Origin: Corinectria fuckeliana
Lineage: Eukaryota > Ascomycota > Sordariomycetes > Hypocreales > Nectriaceae
Assembly: GCA_019137255.1 (NCBI GenBank)
Contig: WPDH01000315.1
Span: 124,001 to 188,000, forward strand
Length of the DNA stretch: 64,000 bases
Reading direction: 5' to 3'
Below are positions 11,490-23,204 of the stretch, one piece after another. The position numbers were made by a program, and so were the translations under genes. How positions within the stretch are numbered: position 1 is the stretch's first letter; each line of letters opens with the position of its first letter. The notes under the pieces were generated by a model. That model was not told the DNA's origin, ran no database searches, and saw only the letters and a list, made by a program, of their open reading frames with translations.

Positions 11490-14400
11490 AGTGACTTTAC
11501 TGGCCGAACACAAGTGAATGCTTATGTTTAATGGATAGCTTGATCTTGGAGGGAGGGGTAAAAGAAGAAAAGGAATCCTTCGGCAAACTTTTTACCAAGT
11601 GGCCTGACAATTTTAGGCCCACTTAGATAACGACATGGGTACAGTACAGGGTCAAAGCGGGTTAAAAATACACAGCACACCAAAAGAAGTCAACTCAGAC
11701 TTTTAAAGTGCCAGACAATGCTTAAAACTATTTCAAAAACATTATAAGTATTATTAGACCTTGGTATACCTGAATGTTTTTTTATCACTATTTTAAATGC
11801 CCTTATTGGGGGCGATTCAGCTCTGCATAATAATAGCTGCTAAAAACAAGCAGGCAGAGAGTGGCGGGGCTGATCTAGTATAGTGGCCGGCATATTTTGT
11901 CGCTCTTCTTAGTGTGCGGTGTATCGTGTGTACCCGGGGATTGACTAAGCACACGTTATGCAGGCTCTTGCTTGGGCCGAAACTACTAGGCGGGTGCTTT
12001 GAGCAGAAGAGTTGACTCAAATTGTAGTTGAAAGGTCGTTTTGCTTGTGAGTAATTTACTTTTATTACGAGTTGAGCTTGGTTGCTCGAGTCGTGCAAGG
12101 CCAAGCATCCTTGGCGACTTTCGACGACTCTAAAACTGCCAGGAATCAGGGTCAAAGTCAGGATGAAGACATTGTCGAAATCCCAGAAACTCTGCAATAA
12201 GGATCAAAGGGCATAAAATAGCTTACAACTAGGAACCAAGCTTGGTTTTCCAAGCTCCTCCTTTTACCGCCCCAAGACAGATCCTTCTTCATGCGAATCG
12301 CCCTTGTAAAGACATTCAAGCGAAATGGGAAAAGCTAGCCGGGGCCTAAATTCGGGGACGTTGTCCTAGATTAGGTTCCTTCAGGGTCCTCAGCCAGAGC
12401 TTAGCGACAGCTCAGCTTCGAGCATCAGGAGCTCAGCTCTAGAAACGGAAATGTAATTTAGTGTGCTTGAGTCTCGTCTTCTCTCCCCTAGTATTCCGTT
12501 CGAGCAGTTACGCCATGACTCGAGTCGCATCCATCGATGGCGTATACCCCCCAAGCCGTAGCCATATGATTAGCGCAAGGACACAGCCTGCCCCCGGCGC
12601 GAAAATCTGGAAAATTACCCAACTAGTGGCGGTTGGAGCTCCGCGCTGATGACCCCTTTTGACGATCCTCCCGTCTTAACTGTTAAGTGGCCAAGTAAGT
12701 CAGCAAGGACCTGGGATTACCGAATATTCCCGCCATCTCTCACCCCAGGCAAACCATCTACTGTTGAGCTTACGCCTGGGTTGAAAGCCAAACCGCCATG
12801 AATAACCCCTGGTCCTTGCTTCCTCCAGCTCGGACCCCGACGTCTTTAGGGTCGACGCCACCAACAAATGGTAGCTGGCCTCCTTCGATGCGTTCTTATT
12901 CTCAAGGTTTGTCGCATCAGACTTGCACTACGTCGTACTCTTCCCCGCAGTCAGCTCACACCCATGCTACAGAACCCAGAGTCAGGCCCTCAACAGGGAT
13001 CATCCTGGGCGGTCCAAGAGTCCTTCGTCGCCGCCGCCACCTCTAGCTTGCCGATGACATGGGGCTGGATGCGACAGAAGCTGAGGCCATTCTTCGGCTC
13101 CCTGCTCTCGTCAAACAAGAACAACTACAAGGGAGGCCTGGGGCTTGGAAGTATCATGCTCGGCGACCAAAGCAACCGGACGACTTGGCGGAGTCAGCAC
13201 CTCGGCTGTCTCAAATCCGTCATTCGGAACGAGCCGACCTCCACGAATCGAGATGTTTTTATTCACGCTGGCGAGGCTAATTCCGATGAGATTATCCCTT
13301 CAACGGTTAACCAGGGTGGGATTACGAAGGAAGTCAAGTTTCACAATTCAGCTACCAAGGCGCCTTCATAAGAGGCAAGGTTCAAAGTTAGAAGAGTTGT
13401 GCTATTCGGGCTGTATGATATTTCTAGTCGGGCTGCATTATTATATAGGTTGTTTGGGTTTTTACTCTCCTTAGATAGTCTCGCTATTTATAATAATAGA
13501 GCAGTTAGGGCATCAGGGTGTTAGAGCGTTATAGAATTTAGGCGTTAAGGATTTAGTATGACAGCCGGGTCTAACCTAGGGGTACAGGGTAGGTCCGGGA
13601 CTTGTGTATAATCAAGTAGATCAGGACGTTAGAGTGAGCAATATAAGTTACGGTCAGGTAATGGTAAAATAGTAGATTTGATGTAAATAAGTGTGTTAAT
13701 AGCTGTCTAAGTAGCTAAGAAAATGCTAGTTAAGCGCCTTCTTCGCGGTCATCTCGACGAGAATGATATGAAACATGTATACGATTTGGGTCAAACCCTG
13801 GGAAACACCATCTTCTATGTCAAGCCACATGCTTGGATGCAGTGGAAGCAATTGAGTAATTTATTTCAATTGGGGCTAGCGTAGAGTACTATTATCGAAG
13901 GCACGGAACACTGTTGCAAGCGGCAGCTTCACACGGCAGGCTTCATGCAGTAAAGTCACTAGTTCGCAGTGGTGCAAGAGTTCCCTGCGCCCCGGGAGCG
14001 CTTTTCAAGAGGAACGTTACTCACGAAAATGGCTGTCTGCCAATTTTGTACTGCCGGGCAGCGGAGAGTGATGGATCAACCGTCAAATGAGGACCAGAGG
14101 ATTTCAAGCTGGTCCGGGGTTGTGACTGTTCAAGCACCGGCAAGATGGGAATGTCAAAGGTGGCGAAAGGAATCGACGGACGATTATGAAGTGAGAAAAC
14201 AGAAAACGATCTCGGGCATGGCAGGGAAGATTATTTTACACGGGCGTTTAGTGGGGTCCATTGGGAGTGCGAAGCATTTCTACATTGTCCGTAACTAGCA
14301 TGGAAGAAACAATGGTCTTTTTTAGTTTGGTTCAATTCTGCTGTCTCATTCTTTGGTTGACTGATGCGAACACCTGGTGCGTGAACTAATAACCACCTGC

Positions 14401-15033
14401 ATCATCGGCGTTCTCATATATGGTCTCCGGTTGATATCCCACTACTTACAAGGCTCGCTCAAATCGCTCTGTTTCTTATTTCTCCTAGATTCATATCTCA
14501 CCGGGCATTTTACGTCAAACGTGCATTGCGATGAGTGATTACCGGCTTCTACATGGCGTTGATCAATATAACCCGTTCGGTGAAGTGGTTACGTGGAAGT
14601 AATACTCGATGATGAGTCCTCCCTTTAAACTACAATATAAGGAACTGTTCCGACTGACTTAATAGGGCGAAAGTTAACGCAACGAGAATGAATCTCAAGG
14701 GCGAAACACTGTCGACTGGCTTGCTGTATAGCAACGACGGGCAGTCTATTCGGTCTAGATACGGCAGATTCCCTAGATGTGTGGAATGCAGGGCCTTCTT
14801 ACTAATGGTTAGTATGTCGCATAGAAGAATATCCGACTGATGCAAGACCTCGGGTGGTCGCTCGGCTAGCGCGTCATCTCACCCCCTCCCTCAAACCGCT
14901 GAGCAAGTCGCATAGTTGCACACCACGCTGCATTAGCACGCCCAGGTGAACTCAGATTGGCACCAGCGCGGCATCGCAGAAGCCTGTGGCGACAGCTTCT
15001 CCCTAGAAACTACACTACCGCTTGTGATGGGCC
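11490..15033. other. Long gene-poor stretch
   Basis: About 3.5 kb without a gene I can support. It holds one copy of the dispersed repeat (13397-13740). Frames between 12798 and 13371 shift from one reading frame to another (one starts MNNPWSLLPPARTPT at 12798), which hints at a decayed coding sequence, but no family is recognised. A frame at 13969-14298 has no motif. The bases before 15034 presumably hold the promoter of the regulator gene, and those just above 11489 that of OLA1. Confidence 0.4.
13397..13740. repeat. Dispersed repeat, copy 2 (longest copy)
   Basis: Begins TGTGCTATTCGGGCTGTATG and runs through GATAGTCTCGCTATTTATAA and AGAGCAGTTA to TAGTATGACAGCCGGGTC. Its 5' half matches the copy at 37995 and its 3' half the copy at 9441, so this copy links the two. 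It starts with TG, has no open frame and is AT-rich, which suits a degenerate solo LTR, but no target duplication or matching end could be seen. Ends are approximate. Confidence 0.6.
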
Positions 15034-17435
15034 ATGGACGCGCGCAACCAGGCGACGGCCCGCGGACCCTCACCCTCGCTAGGCGATGAGCCGCCACTGA
15101 AGCGACAGAGGGTCCTCGCCTGCAGGTCAGTCCCCCGGGCAGCATTATATCGTGCCGTTCCGTGCTGGCAATTACTGAACTTGGGTCTCCTGCAGACGAT
15201 GTCGCCATAGAAAGCAGAAATGCGAGGACAAGAGGCCATGCACGAACTGCCACAAGGCTGGGGAGGAATGCGTGCCGACTGACCCCGCTCCGCGTCCGCA
15301 AGTCGACAGCGAGTATATGAGGGCTCTTGAGGAGAGGGTAGCCGAGCTCGAGTCGATGGATCCTGGCCAGAGCCTGGATCATCTGCTTGCGGACCGGGAC
15401 TCTTCCAACGGACGACCCGCAGCAGTCTGTGACGACGAAAGAAGGATGTCGAGCAATCCTTCCATGCCAAGCCATCGCGACGGTGCAAACAGTGAGAGAC
15501 TGGAGGTGCCGGGGCCTACAACCACGATTGAAGCATCTCCACCTGGGCGCCGTTACAGCACCGTCCCAACTCGCTCCCAGCATTCACCCATGGGCACCTT
15601 CTCCTTCGATGACGACTCCGACTCCGAAACCGACCATGCAATCCCTGGACTGATTACCTCGCCCTCCACACAACGCGATGACTACGGGATAGCATCGGAT
15701 CACTCATCTAGCGTCCACATGAACTCTCCACGAGACAGAACCCATCCAGCCCAATCCTTAATCACAGGCGTGTCCCGAGATGTCGAAGAGACCTTGCTAG
15801 CGGCCTACCGCGATCGCACCCAGGCGCAGTATCCGTTCTTCTACTGGCGCACCTTTCTGGAGTGGCACTCGGAATGGAAGAGATGTCCACCTTCCGACAT
15901 CAACTCACGCTTGTGGCAGGGCTTCTTCGTCAACCTTGTCTACTCAACTGCCCTTCTGGTCCTCTCCTTGACCAGGATCGGCAAATCAGACGCGCGCACT
16001 TTCTACAAGAGCGCCATTGCGCTTCTTCCCGCTGTTCTACGGCAACCCAACCCTACTCTTCATGCGCAAGCATACCTACTCCTCGGTGTGCACGCTCTTC
16101 ACCGAAGCTCTACGCACCGCATTCTGTCGCTGGCCTCGACGACGATGCGGTACTGCGTGCAGCAGCAGTTCTACCTCGCCGAAATCGAACCGGAACCCAA
16201 CACACCAGCCGTGCGTCTGGAAAATCAACTTCGCCGCCGATGCTTCTGGTCTGCATACGCCTTGGATCGGCTCGTCATGTACTCCTTTGATATCCCACCC
16301 TCTATACCCGACGCCATGATTACCACGAAGCTTTACGCCAACATAGACGACGACGACCTCTTATCCATTGCTGCACAAACACCCTCAGACCAAGAACTGC
16401 CGGACTCAACTGTGTATACTTGTGTTTCTTCCTCATTGCATACTATACAGTGCCGACGAATCCAATCCGAGATAGCCGGGTACACGCTACGCTGGGACTA
16501 CAAAGAGCAGTTTGCCGAGTCGTCGGAATGGCGGATTCGCATTCTCGCTGAAATGGAGAATTATAAATCTCGGGTCCAGACCTTCTCTGATCCCCAGTCC
16601 AAAGGCCACACCTCACATAGGTGGCTTGCCATGATATACCACTATACGTTACTAAATCTCTATCGTCCAACAAAAGAGAGTGTCCTCGGGCCTGCGGGAG
16701 ACTGGTCTGTGCAGGCAAGCAGCCAAGCTTGCTTGATATTTCGAAAATCCCAAATGGATCGCCAGATTGCGCAAGCATGGCTTGGGGTAAGTCGTCTTAG
16801 AAAAGTCGACAGACATTAGCTAACTATCAATCGCACAGCTGCTGGTCCAGTTTCAATCGGGAATCACTCTGCTATACTGCTTTTGGGCCACGCCGTCAGA
16901 ACACCGCACCGAGAATTACCACTCACCCGACGTTTCCGACGCTCTTAGAGCATGCTCAAACATTCTTGCCATCATGGCTGATCGTTGGCCAAAAGCCGAC
17001 TGCCTGAGAGATGTTTTTGAACTATTAGCACGCGAAATCCCTCTTATTGAGCGGACAAAGCGGCAACCAAACCGCATCTCAGAAAGGGCTGTGGCAGCTA
17101 TCCGTGGAAAGCTTCCGCAAGTTCGTGCACTTGTCGTCCATCGATCCATCTTGCGAATGCTCGATGAGATGGTCTCTGAAGACTTTCCTCATATGAAATT
17201 CACTAGCGCAGCATCTGCCCAAGTATCTGAAACAAGCGAGGTTGAGACCTCGCAGACCCAACGATTGATGATGAATCCTGAATTAGATACAACCCCCGGA
17301 ACAATGGCGTTTGAAATGCCTTTCTCAGCTGACCAGATGTATGTAGTAGATAGATCAAGTATTGGAGTTTCTGGGCTTGGCACTGAGGAGCTGTTGGAGT
17401 TTCCTCGCATGTTTGATTTCGACTCTTGGACCTAG
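15034..17435 (+). CDS. Zn2Cys6 transcription factor with fungal-specific middle domain
   Basis: Three exons, 15034-15125, 15196-16786 and 16839-17435 (introns of 70 and 52 nt), give 759 residues. The zinc cluster spans the first intron: Cys30-X2-Cys33-X6-Cys40-X5-Cys46-X2-Cys49-X6-Cys56, with basic residues RHRKQK between. A short heptad region (MRALEERVAELES) after the cluster is the usual dimerisation coiled coil. A Ser/Asp-rich linker follows, then the fungal_trans domain (around residues 200-500, including ENQLRRRCFWSAYALDRLV). The ATG at 15027 is rejected because its frame stops quickly, whereas 15034 runs into the zinc cluster. This is a nuclear DNA-binding regulator. No metabolic cluster directly adjoins it, so its targets cannot be guessed. 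Confidence 0.92.
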
Positions 17436-18229
17436 TTGGATATCACGGTTGTTTTCAGCTGGTGGTTCTTTGGGTAATGAGGATGGCGAATTATACCATT
17501 GTCATGACTGTCACAATCTTTATAATAATATCAAGTCATCACAAAGGCAAATCAAGAACTCAAATGTATCCTAAGTCTGATAGTGGTGCTCTGTGGGATG
17601 TACACAGCTGATCCGTAATAGTCCTCCGTTATGAATGAGTACTCTCCGCGTCCACCTCCCATTATGCAATGGATCAGTCAAGACCAGCTGTGCTAATCTA
17701 TATGAACAAGAAAACATCACGCATACCATCAGTACTAGTAGCATACGTGCAATGTTCCTGGCCTCCGTGGCGTCTTGATTCATCAGTGGAAACGTGGAGG
17801 CAATATACCTCAAAACATAGATTTTGGATAAAAGTATCCACACCGAATTTAAGGCTAGGTTCCAAGTTTTGATGCCATGCTTGTATCCTAACCGCCCATA
17901 ATGAAGCTATAAAATGCCATATCTGTCTTTATATGTGTATGGCTGCTTAATAGACTAAACGAGAGATGGATGACTACGCGTTAAAGTGTATTTGCGTCTA
18001 GCATCCAGCTGTTGCCGAGGATTCTCTCGTCCTCCATGCTATAGACGCAGCTTGTCAATATTGAGTCTAGGAGATATGATTGCTATAACATAGCTTGACC
18101 TTGTACAATATACGCCGAGCATAATATGACATCTATCCTTTGGGCATCCAATGCGAGTCATAATCAAAACGCCAGCCCCAACGCCTATTCAAACCACCAT
18201 CAAGTATCATTACAGCTGCCTCTGCCAGA
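17436..18229. other. Convergent intergenic stretch
   Basis: This lies between the 3' ends of the regulator gene (plus) and the glycosyltransferase gene (minus). AT-rich, with no open frame showing a motif. It presumably contains both 3' untranslated regions. Confidence 0.4.
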
Positions 18230-19416
18230 TCAATCCCCTCTCCAAGATCCTTTGAAGAGGTGCTTCATCAAAGCAAGGTCCGGGATACTCCCGTCATTCG
18301 TACTATGTGAGTGTTGCTGACCCATCCCGAACCCATCAATGTTCAGAACGAGTATGTCGCCGAATAGTGTTGGCTCTGTCATAGCGGACAGGTCCTGCGT
18401 GGTGTTCAGTGAGGGGTCGTACTCCTGCAGTTGGGCAAAGACAACGTCGGTCCATGCCGCCGGCCCTGTCGAGTTCATGACTTCGAAACTGGACAGGTGC
18501 AGCTGGTCGACTGGGACGCCGTGTGTCTCTGAGAGATCTTTCATCGTCTGGATTATGCGAGTAACCATCTTCCGGAAAATGGGATGGCCTGGTGCCGCGG
18601 CAATAGTCCACTGGCAGAACTGAAGCCAGTGGGGGATTTCGGCCCACGGAGGACCGTCGAGCCGGTCGTACTCGATCCCTACAATCAGGCGGACTTGGTC
18701 TCGAAGGGGCGGGGGCACCCAGTCCTCGATGGATTTTAGCGCGATAGTGTCGGTGTCGGTGTAAACGCCTCCTTCGACGTCAAGGAGGAGGTACCGGAGG
18801 AGGTCGGACTTGGAGCCGACGTTGGTGAGGTTGTTGTATGTCTCGACCACCTCCGGCTCGTTGGCGAAGTGACGCTCGACGAGTTCTTCACCGTCTTGTT
18901 GGCCTAATAGTGTACTAGGCGACATGTTAGCGAGTTCCGTCGTGGGTGCAAAATACATTTAAACGTAGCTGCCAGGGCTTGCACAGCATGAACGGTCGCC
19001 GCTTGGCATGATGAACGGTAGGGAGCCGGGGTGAAAGGCAAACATGGCTGTAATCAAGAAGGGTTGGCAATCGCTTACTATTGATAACCCGCATTCAAGG
19101 CGAGCCAAGAAGCCGTATGCTCAAGCATTTTTTGATTCACCTCATAGTCGTCAAGTGGTTGTCGTCCCTTGGGCAGCACTATCTGCCAGATCTTATCAGG
19201 GATGGGATGGCTTCCTTCGCTACTCTCGGGTTCTGCAACCAGCGGGCTCTGGTGGTGGGTCCAGCCATCATCCAGCGTATACGGGCCGAAGATCCAAATA
19301 CCGGCAAGTAGAGCGAGGGCAACGCCGGCAATCGTGTAGTTCCTTAGCCCAAGCCGATTGACGGGGTGGACAATCTGCGCTAGCATGGGGATGCCTGCTG
19401 GGTCTTGTTGGTGCAT
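18230..19416 (-). CDS. GT32-family glycosyltransferase (Och1-like mannosyltransferase), type II membrane protein
   Basis: Two exons on the minus strand, 19416-19079 and 18914-18230, joined over a 164-nt intron (GTAAGC, branch CGCTAACAT, acceptor CCTAG), give 340 residues. The N-terminus is cytosolic, followed by one membrane anchor at about residues 27-45 (TIAGVALALLAGIWIFG), as in Golgi type II enzymes. The stem leads to HPIPDKIWQI, the conserved start of GT32 catalytic domains, then DLLRYLLLDVEGGVYTDTDT, which holds the DxD metal and sugar-nucleotide site. Family members transfer mannose from GDP-mannose to N-glycans or to sphingolipids in the Golgi. Which acceptor this one uses cannot be said; it is Och1-like rather than clearly Och1. 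The intron is long for this window. Confidence 0.85.
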
Positions 19417-20293
19417 TGTTAAATGTGAAATGGGTTGTTCGAGTCTGGTTCCTGAGTCCCGAGGTTGGAGAAAAGGCCGAATAAATAAGAGCAGGTCGGA
19501 ATACGGCCAGGATAGCTTGACATTGGGCTGGGCGGAGCGGTTAAAATAGGAGATGGGGAAGAATAAGAATGGCCATCTGTTGGTTCTACTAGGTATATAC
19601 ATAGCCTCAAGCTTTCCGCTAACGAAATCGGTAACAAGTATGGCTAAAGTAAGCCTGGGGTTGGTGCATATGAGTCGGGCGAGCAGGACCCTTGTACGGT
19701 TTCGTCCGAAGTCGAACGGGGGCCGTGGCCGCGAAGGAAGAAGTCAGCCAACGGACCAACGGACCAATCCTGTCATTTCCACAGCCGCTGCCAAGTTTTA
19801 CCGACTTCTCCACGCACACGTTTCAGTGGCCGGTCCTCGCCCCGGAAGACCCGTCAAACCGGGGCGATCGAGACAGGCGAAATAGTCGTACTTGCACGCA
19901 GACCACCCCATCTGATACTTGTCCTTTGAACGATTCAGAAATCGATCAAATAGAAGCTTCACTTCACTTCACTTCACTTCACTGCGCCGGAAGAAGTGGC
20001 AGCGACAATTCCGCATTTACGCGCCCAGGCAGGGCAGGCCGCTGTTAAGGTGACGGGGATCAACCAACATGCAGCAACTAACAACCAACAGCCGTCAAGG
20101 AGGAGATCTGATTGGTTACCGAGCAGGCCCTGTAGACGAGACCTGAACCAGCTGGTTAGCCCAAGATGCCTAATAAAGGGTGCTTACACGCGATTGAGCG
20201 CCTAGAGAGGCCCTACGTTTGTTGATCTGGCCTCTGTGTCTCCGTTTTCCCTCTCCGCAACTCCTCCCCAGGCCGACTCGAGTCGAACAAGCC
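19417..20293. other. Divergent promoter region
   Basis: Shared upstream region of the glycosyltransferase gene (minus) and the membrane protein gene (plus). No gene seen. It contains the CTTCA pentanucleotide run at 19957-19983. Confidence 0.45.
19957..19983. repeat. CTTCA pentanucleotide microsatellite
   Basis: Five full CTTCA units plus CT in a row. It lies about 310 bases upstream of the start codon at 20294, in the divergent promoter region. Variation in unit number between strains would be expected. Confidence 0.95.
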
Positions 20294-21269
20294 ATGTCGC
20301 TACCGGCGTCGCTGCCGAGCATTCCAACATCATGGACGGCTCCAGCGTCCTGTTTCGCCAGCACGAACTACTACTACGTGTTGCTAGAGGGAGGCCTCTT
20401 CAGCAACATGTACGGAACGCCCACGCCGGTGCTGACGGGCAATTATCCGAGCGGCGATTGCTTCCCACCATCTTCGACCGAGGGCGTGCCGTATCTGACT
20501 GACGGCGGCTGTCCCTCTGGCTTTACTCGTGCTTGTGCCACTGCTGGAACGTTCAGCAAGGGCCAGTCGGCGAGCACCGTGACGTGCTGTCCAAGGTTCG
20601 TTGGCTTTGGATTTACCGTGATAAACACGGGGATCGGAACGTTTACAGTTTGCAGCGTTACCAGCGATGTCTTCTCCTTCATGTGCCGCGAAAACCAATA
20701 CGGGTGCCACGCGACAGCTACGAAAGGCGTGGTTTGGACTGGAGTATTGACGGATATCGGGCTATCTGCCCCTACAGAGGAGCCGGTGACTCGCACGCCC
20801 TCCACGGCGGAAGGCATCGAGGCTTGGGGAATCAAGTTCATCTCAGTGAGTTGATGCAAGTTCCTGCAAGAGTGGACAACCGCTGACAAGGCCGATATAG
20901 GTGGCCCCGACCACCAGTCAGACTACCACTTCGCAACAAACGACATTATCCGCGAGCAGCACCTCCAGCTCATCCACCGGAGGAAGCAAGGAGGCAGAGC
21001 AGTCCTCGGTACTAGGTCAGCTGTCATCAGGGGCTATAGCGGGCATATCTCTGGGATCGTTGCTTGGCGTTGGCCTCTTGGCTCTAGGTGTATTCTTGTT
21101 CTACCGCAGCAAGCGAAGGCGGGCTGCTATGAACTCGGAGACAAACGCCGCTCATCCACCCCAAAAGGAACAAGAGATGCAGCAGCTTTATGTGCAGGAT
21201 GGGCCGCACCTACTCGATTCACAGGATCCACGGCCAGGCGCCCGGCCGATGTGGGAGATGGCCGGCTGA
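20294..21269 (+). CDS. Single-pass membrane protein with Cys-rich outer part and Ser/Thr stalk
   Basis: Two exons, 20294-20845 and 20901-21269 (55-nt intron, GTGAGT, branch CGCTGACA), give 306 residues. The N-terminal part (about residues 1-185) is rich in cysteine, glycine and aromatic residues (GDCFPPSSTEG, GGCPSGFTRAC, VTCCPRF, FSFMCRENQYGCHA). After the intron comes a Ser/Thr-only stalk (about 185-210), one membrane helix near GAIAGISLGSLLGVGLLALG, a basic stop-transfer signal RSKRRR, and a short cytosolic tail. The layout is that of fungal wall-stress sensors and WSC-like proteins, but the cysteine pattern is not WSC. A classical signal peptide is not obvious at the chosen start, so an upstream exon is possible. 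Function unknown. Confidence 0.75.
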
Positions 21270-21439
21270 GGGCTGGGGTTTATTGGCTGGGGTTGACTGG
21301 AGACTTGCTTCTGTGTATAATGTCTTGGACTTTTTTTGTTTAATAGATAGCTGCTATTCGAATCTGACTCGAGGAAACGAGCAGCTTTGAGAACCAGACT
21401 GCATGGGCCTGCAGTGCCGACAATGGGAGCGATTCTCGC

Positions 21440-22200
21440 GTCAACTAGTGACAATTACGTGACGCCTCCACTGTTCTCCGCTCAGTACCATACCCACTAT
21501 TAAGGCTATGATATAAATGTTCCGTCGAGACAGGCGGTACATTGCGGGAGGATTGCCACTTCGTGTCCACTCAGCAACGCTGTGCCTCAGCGTTGCGCTT
21601 GACGTTGCCGACGAGAAAGGGTCAGAAGCAGAAGCAGAATCGTCTTTGTCAAAGACGAAGCCGAAGACCTCCGGGCTAGGTGACCTCCCGTCCCGATCAA
21701 GGTCCGGAAGGCCATGTTTCCTTCTTGGGCGCACTTGGATATCCCAAAGTCTCCAATCTGGACCCACCAATTGGGGCTGGGATAATAGACGAGGATGCTC
21801 TATTGTGCCGCTTGTTGGCAAGGCTAAGCGAAGGAGCCTTGACTGGGGACACAAACGGTTGGCTTGAGATATAAGACCCTCGGCAAGCTGTGAGGCAATA
21901 TCCTTGGCCTGGTCTTCGGGAAATGGCTGATTTAGATGCTTCTGCAAGTCGCCATGCTCAAGATTCCCCATGGCGATGAACACGGTAATGTCGGACGTAT
22001 ACCAGCCGTAGCACTTGACGAAGCAATGCACATAGTAGGGACAAAGAGTCAGGATGAAAGGTAGTTGCTAGTGATAACGCAGGGACAGCAAGCACTCTTT
22101 CATAATAAAACTTGGCCATAGCCTCCAGCTCTCTAAAGTAGTCGACTGGCTTCGTGACACGTAGATGGTGTGCTTCGTAGATCCCTCATCTAGAAAATGA
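21440..22200 (-). pseudogene. Protein-kinase domain relic
   Basis: Kinase pieces appear in order on the minus strand but in different frames: RELEAMAKFYYERV (alpha-C region, near 22137-22095), CFVKCYGWYTSD then VFIAMGNLEHGDLQKHL (hinge region, 22027-21910), VQIGDFGISKCAQEG (DFG motif, near 21765-21720) and PEVFGFVF (APE region, near 21680). The catalytic-loop HRDLKxxN motif between hinge and DFG is not readable, the frame shifts at least twice, and stops interrupt the order. The resemblance is to the large group of orphan Ser/Thr kinases of filamentous fungi. No complete reading is possible, so it is a pseudogene. An insertion seems to separate the alpha-C piece from the hinge piece. Confidence 0.65.
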
Positions 22201-23204
22201 GTCGCCAGCTGCGAGTCGCGGACAACGTCTAGCAGGCGATAGACGCAGCAACCGGCAAAAGAATGATTCAGGCCTCCAGAGCTACAGGAAATGTAAGAGG
22301 TCCGAAGCCAGTATATAGCTACCCTGCTCGCGCAGTCAGCCTCACCCAGCAAGACTTTTGAGCTGAAAAGTGGTGAGACCATGTGGCGCAGCGCCAAACA
22401 TGTCCAAATGTCTCGCATACCAGGTCCGTTACAGCTTACCCTGAAGCAAAACGGGGAAGTTGTGCAGTAAAAGAGTGATTCGTTTGGAGAAATGTGTTTT
22501 ATGACATGATTGCAAGTTTCAAGGGGTATCATCGTTCGATAGACCGTTTTTTAGTGACGACTCTTATCCGTTCTGGGGCTGTAAAACACCTTTTCAAAGG
22601 GCATTTAGGAGTAACATGGACAAAACTAGAGGGATGCTAACGAGCAACAAGGGATAATATCGAATTTGCTTCGTTGCATAAGTATCAACTCTTTCGCATG
22701 TGGTGCATTGGACTTTCAATAATTGAATTGATTAGAAAACGGCGCCATATCGGATCATGCGAAGCAGAATGCTAGTCGGTCCTAGGAGCATAGTATACAC
22801 GGCATCCATTTTATTCCAGCTAATATCCCTACTCAACCATTTATTTTTACCATTAGACAGCTTTCCCTAGGGATTACGCTTCAGACGCAAAACACTGCTG
22901 TTCACTTGGAATGATGTAACTCGTTATCAACCTAAACCCAGTCAATGTTGGCGAATACAATCACATGAAGCCGGTCAGGGAAAGTCGGTGTAAGTCGTTA
23001 AAACAGACTTTATTGCTATTTAATGCTAAGCTTCCAGCAGGCAACGTGATAACAGGGCTGACCGCATTTTGGTAGTGTTTAAAAGATTCGTTACTCCGTA
23101 AACTTAGGGTTGATGTTTCTACATGGCCCTCTCAGACGCGTTTCGAGAAGATCCAATGCTCTCTCAGATTGAACGATCAAGGCGGGGCCCAAGAATCTCT
23201 CGCT
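22201..23204. other. Intergenic stretch beside kinase relic
   Basis: About 1 kb. The left part may hold further N-terminal kinase remnants (a minus-strand frame reaches 22532), but no motif is readable. The rest is AT-rich without coding signal. The 3' untranslated region of the amine oxidase gene must lie at the right edge. Confidence 0.35.

Noticed and set aside
12798..13371. Possible gene with frames starting at 12798 and 12868
   Set aside because: Protein-like stretches change frame without good splice sites and no family is recognised; kept only as a remark in the intergenic entry.
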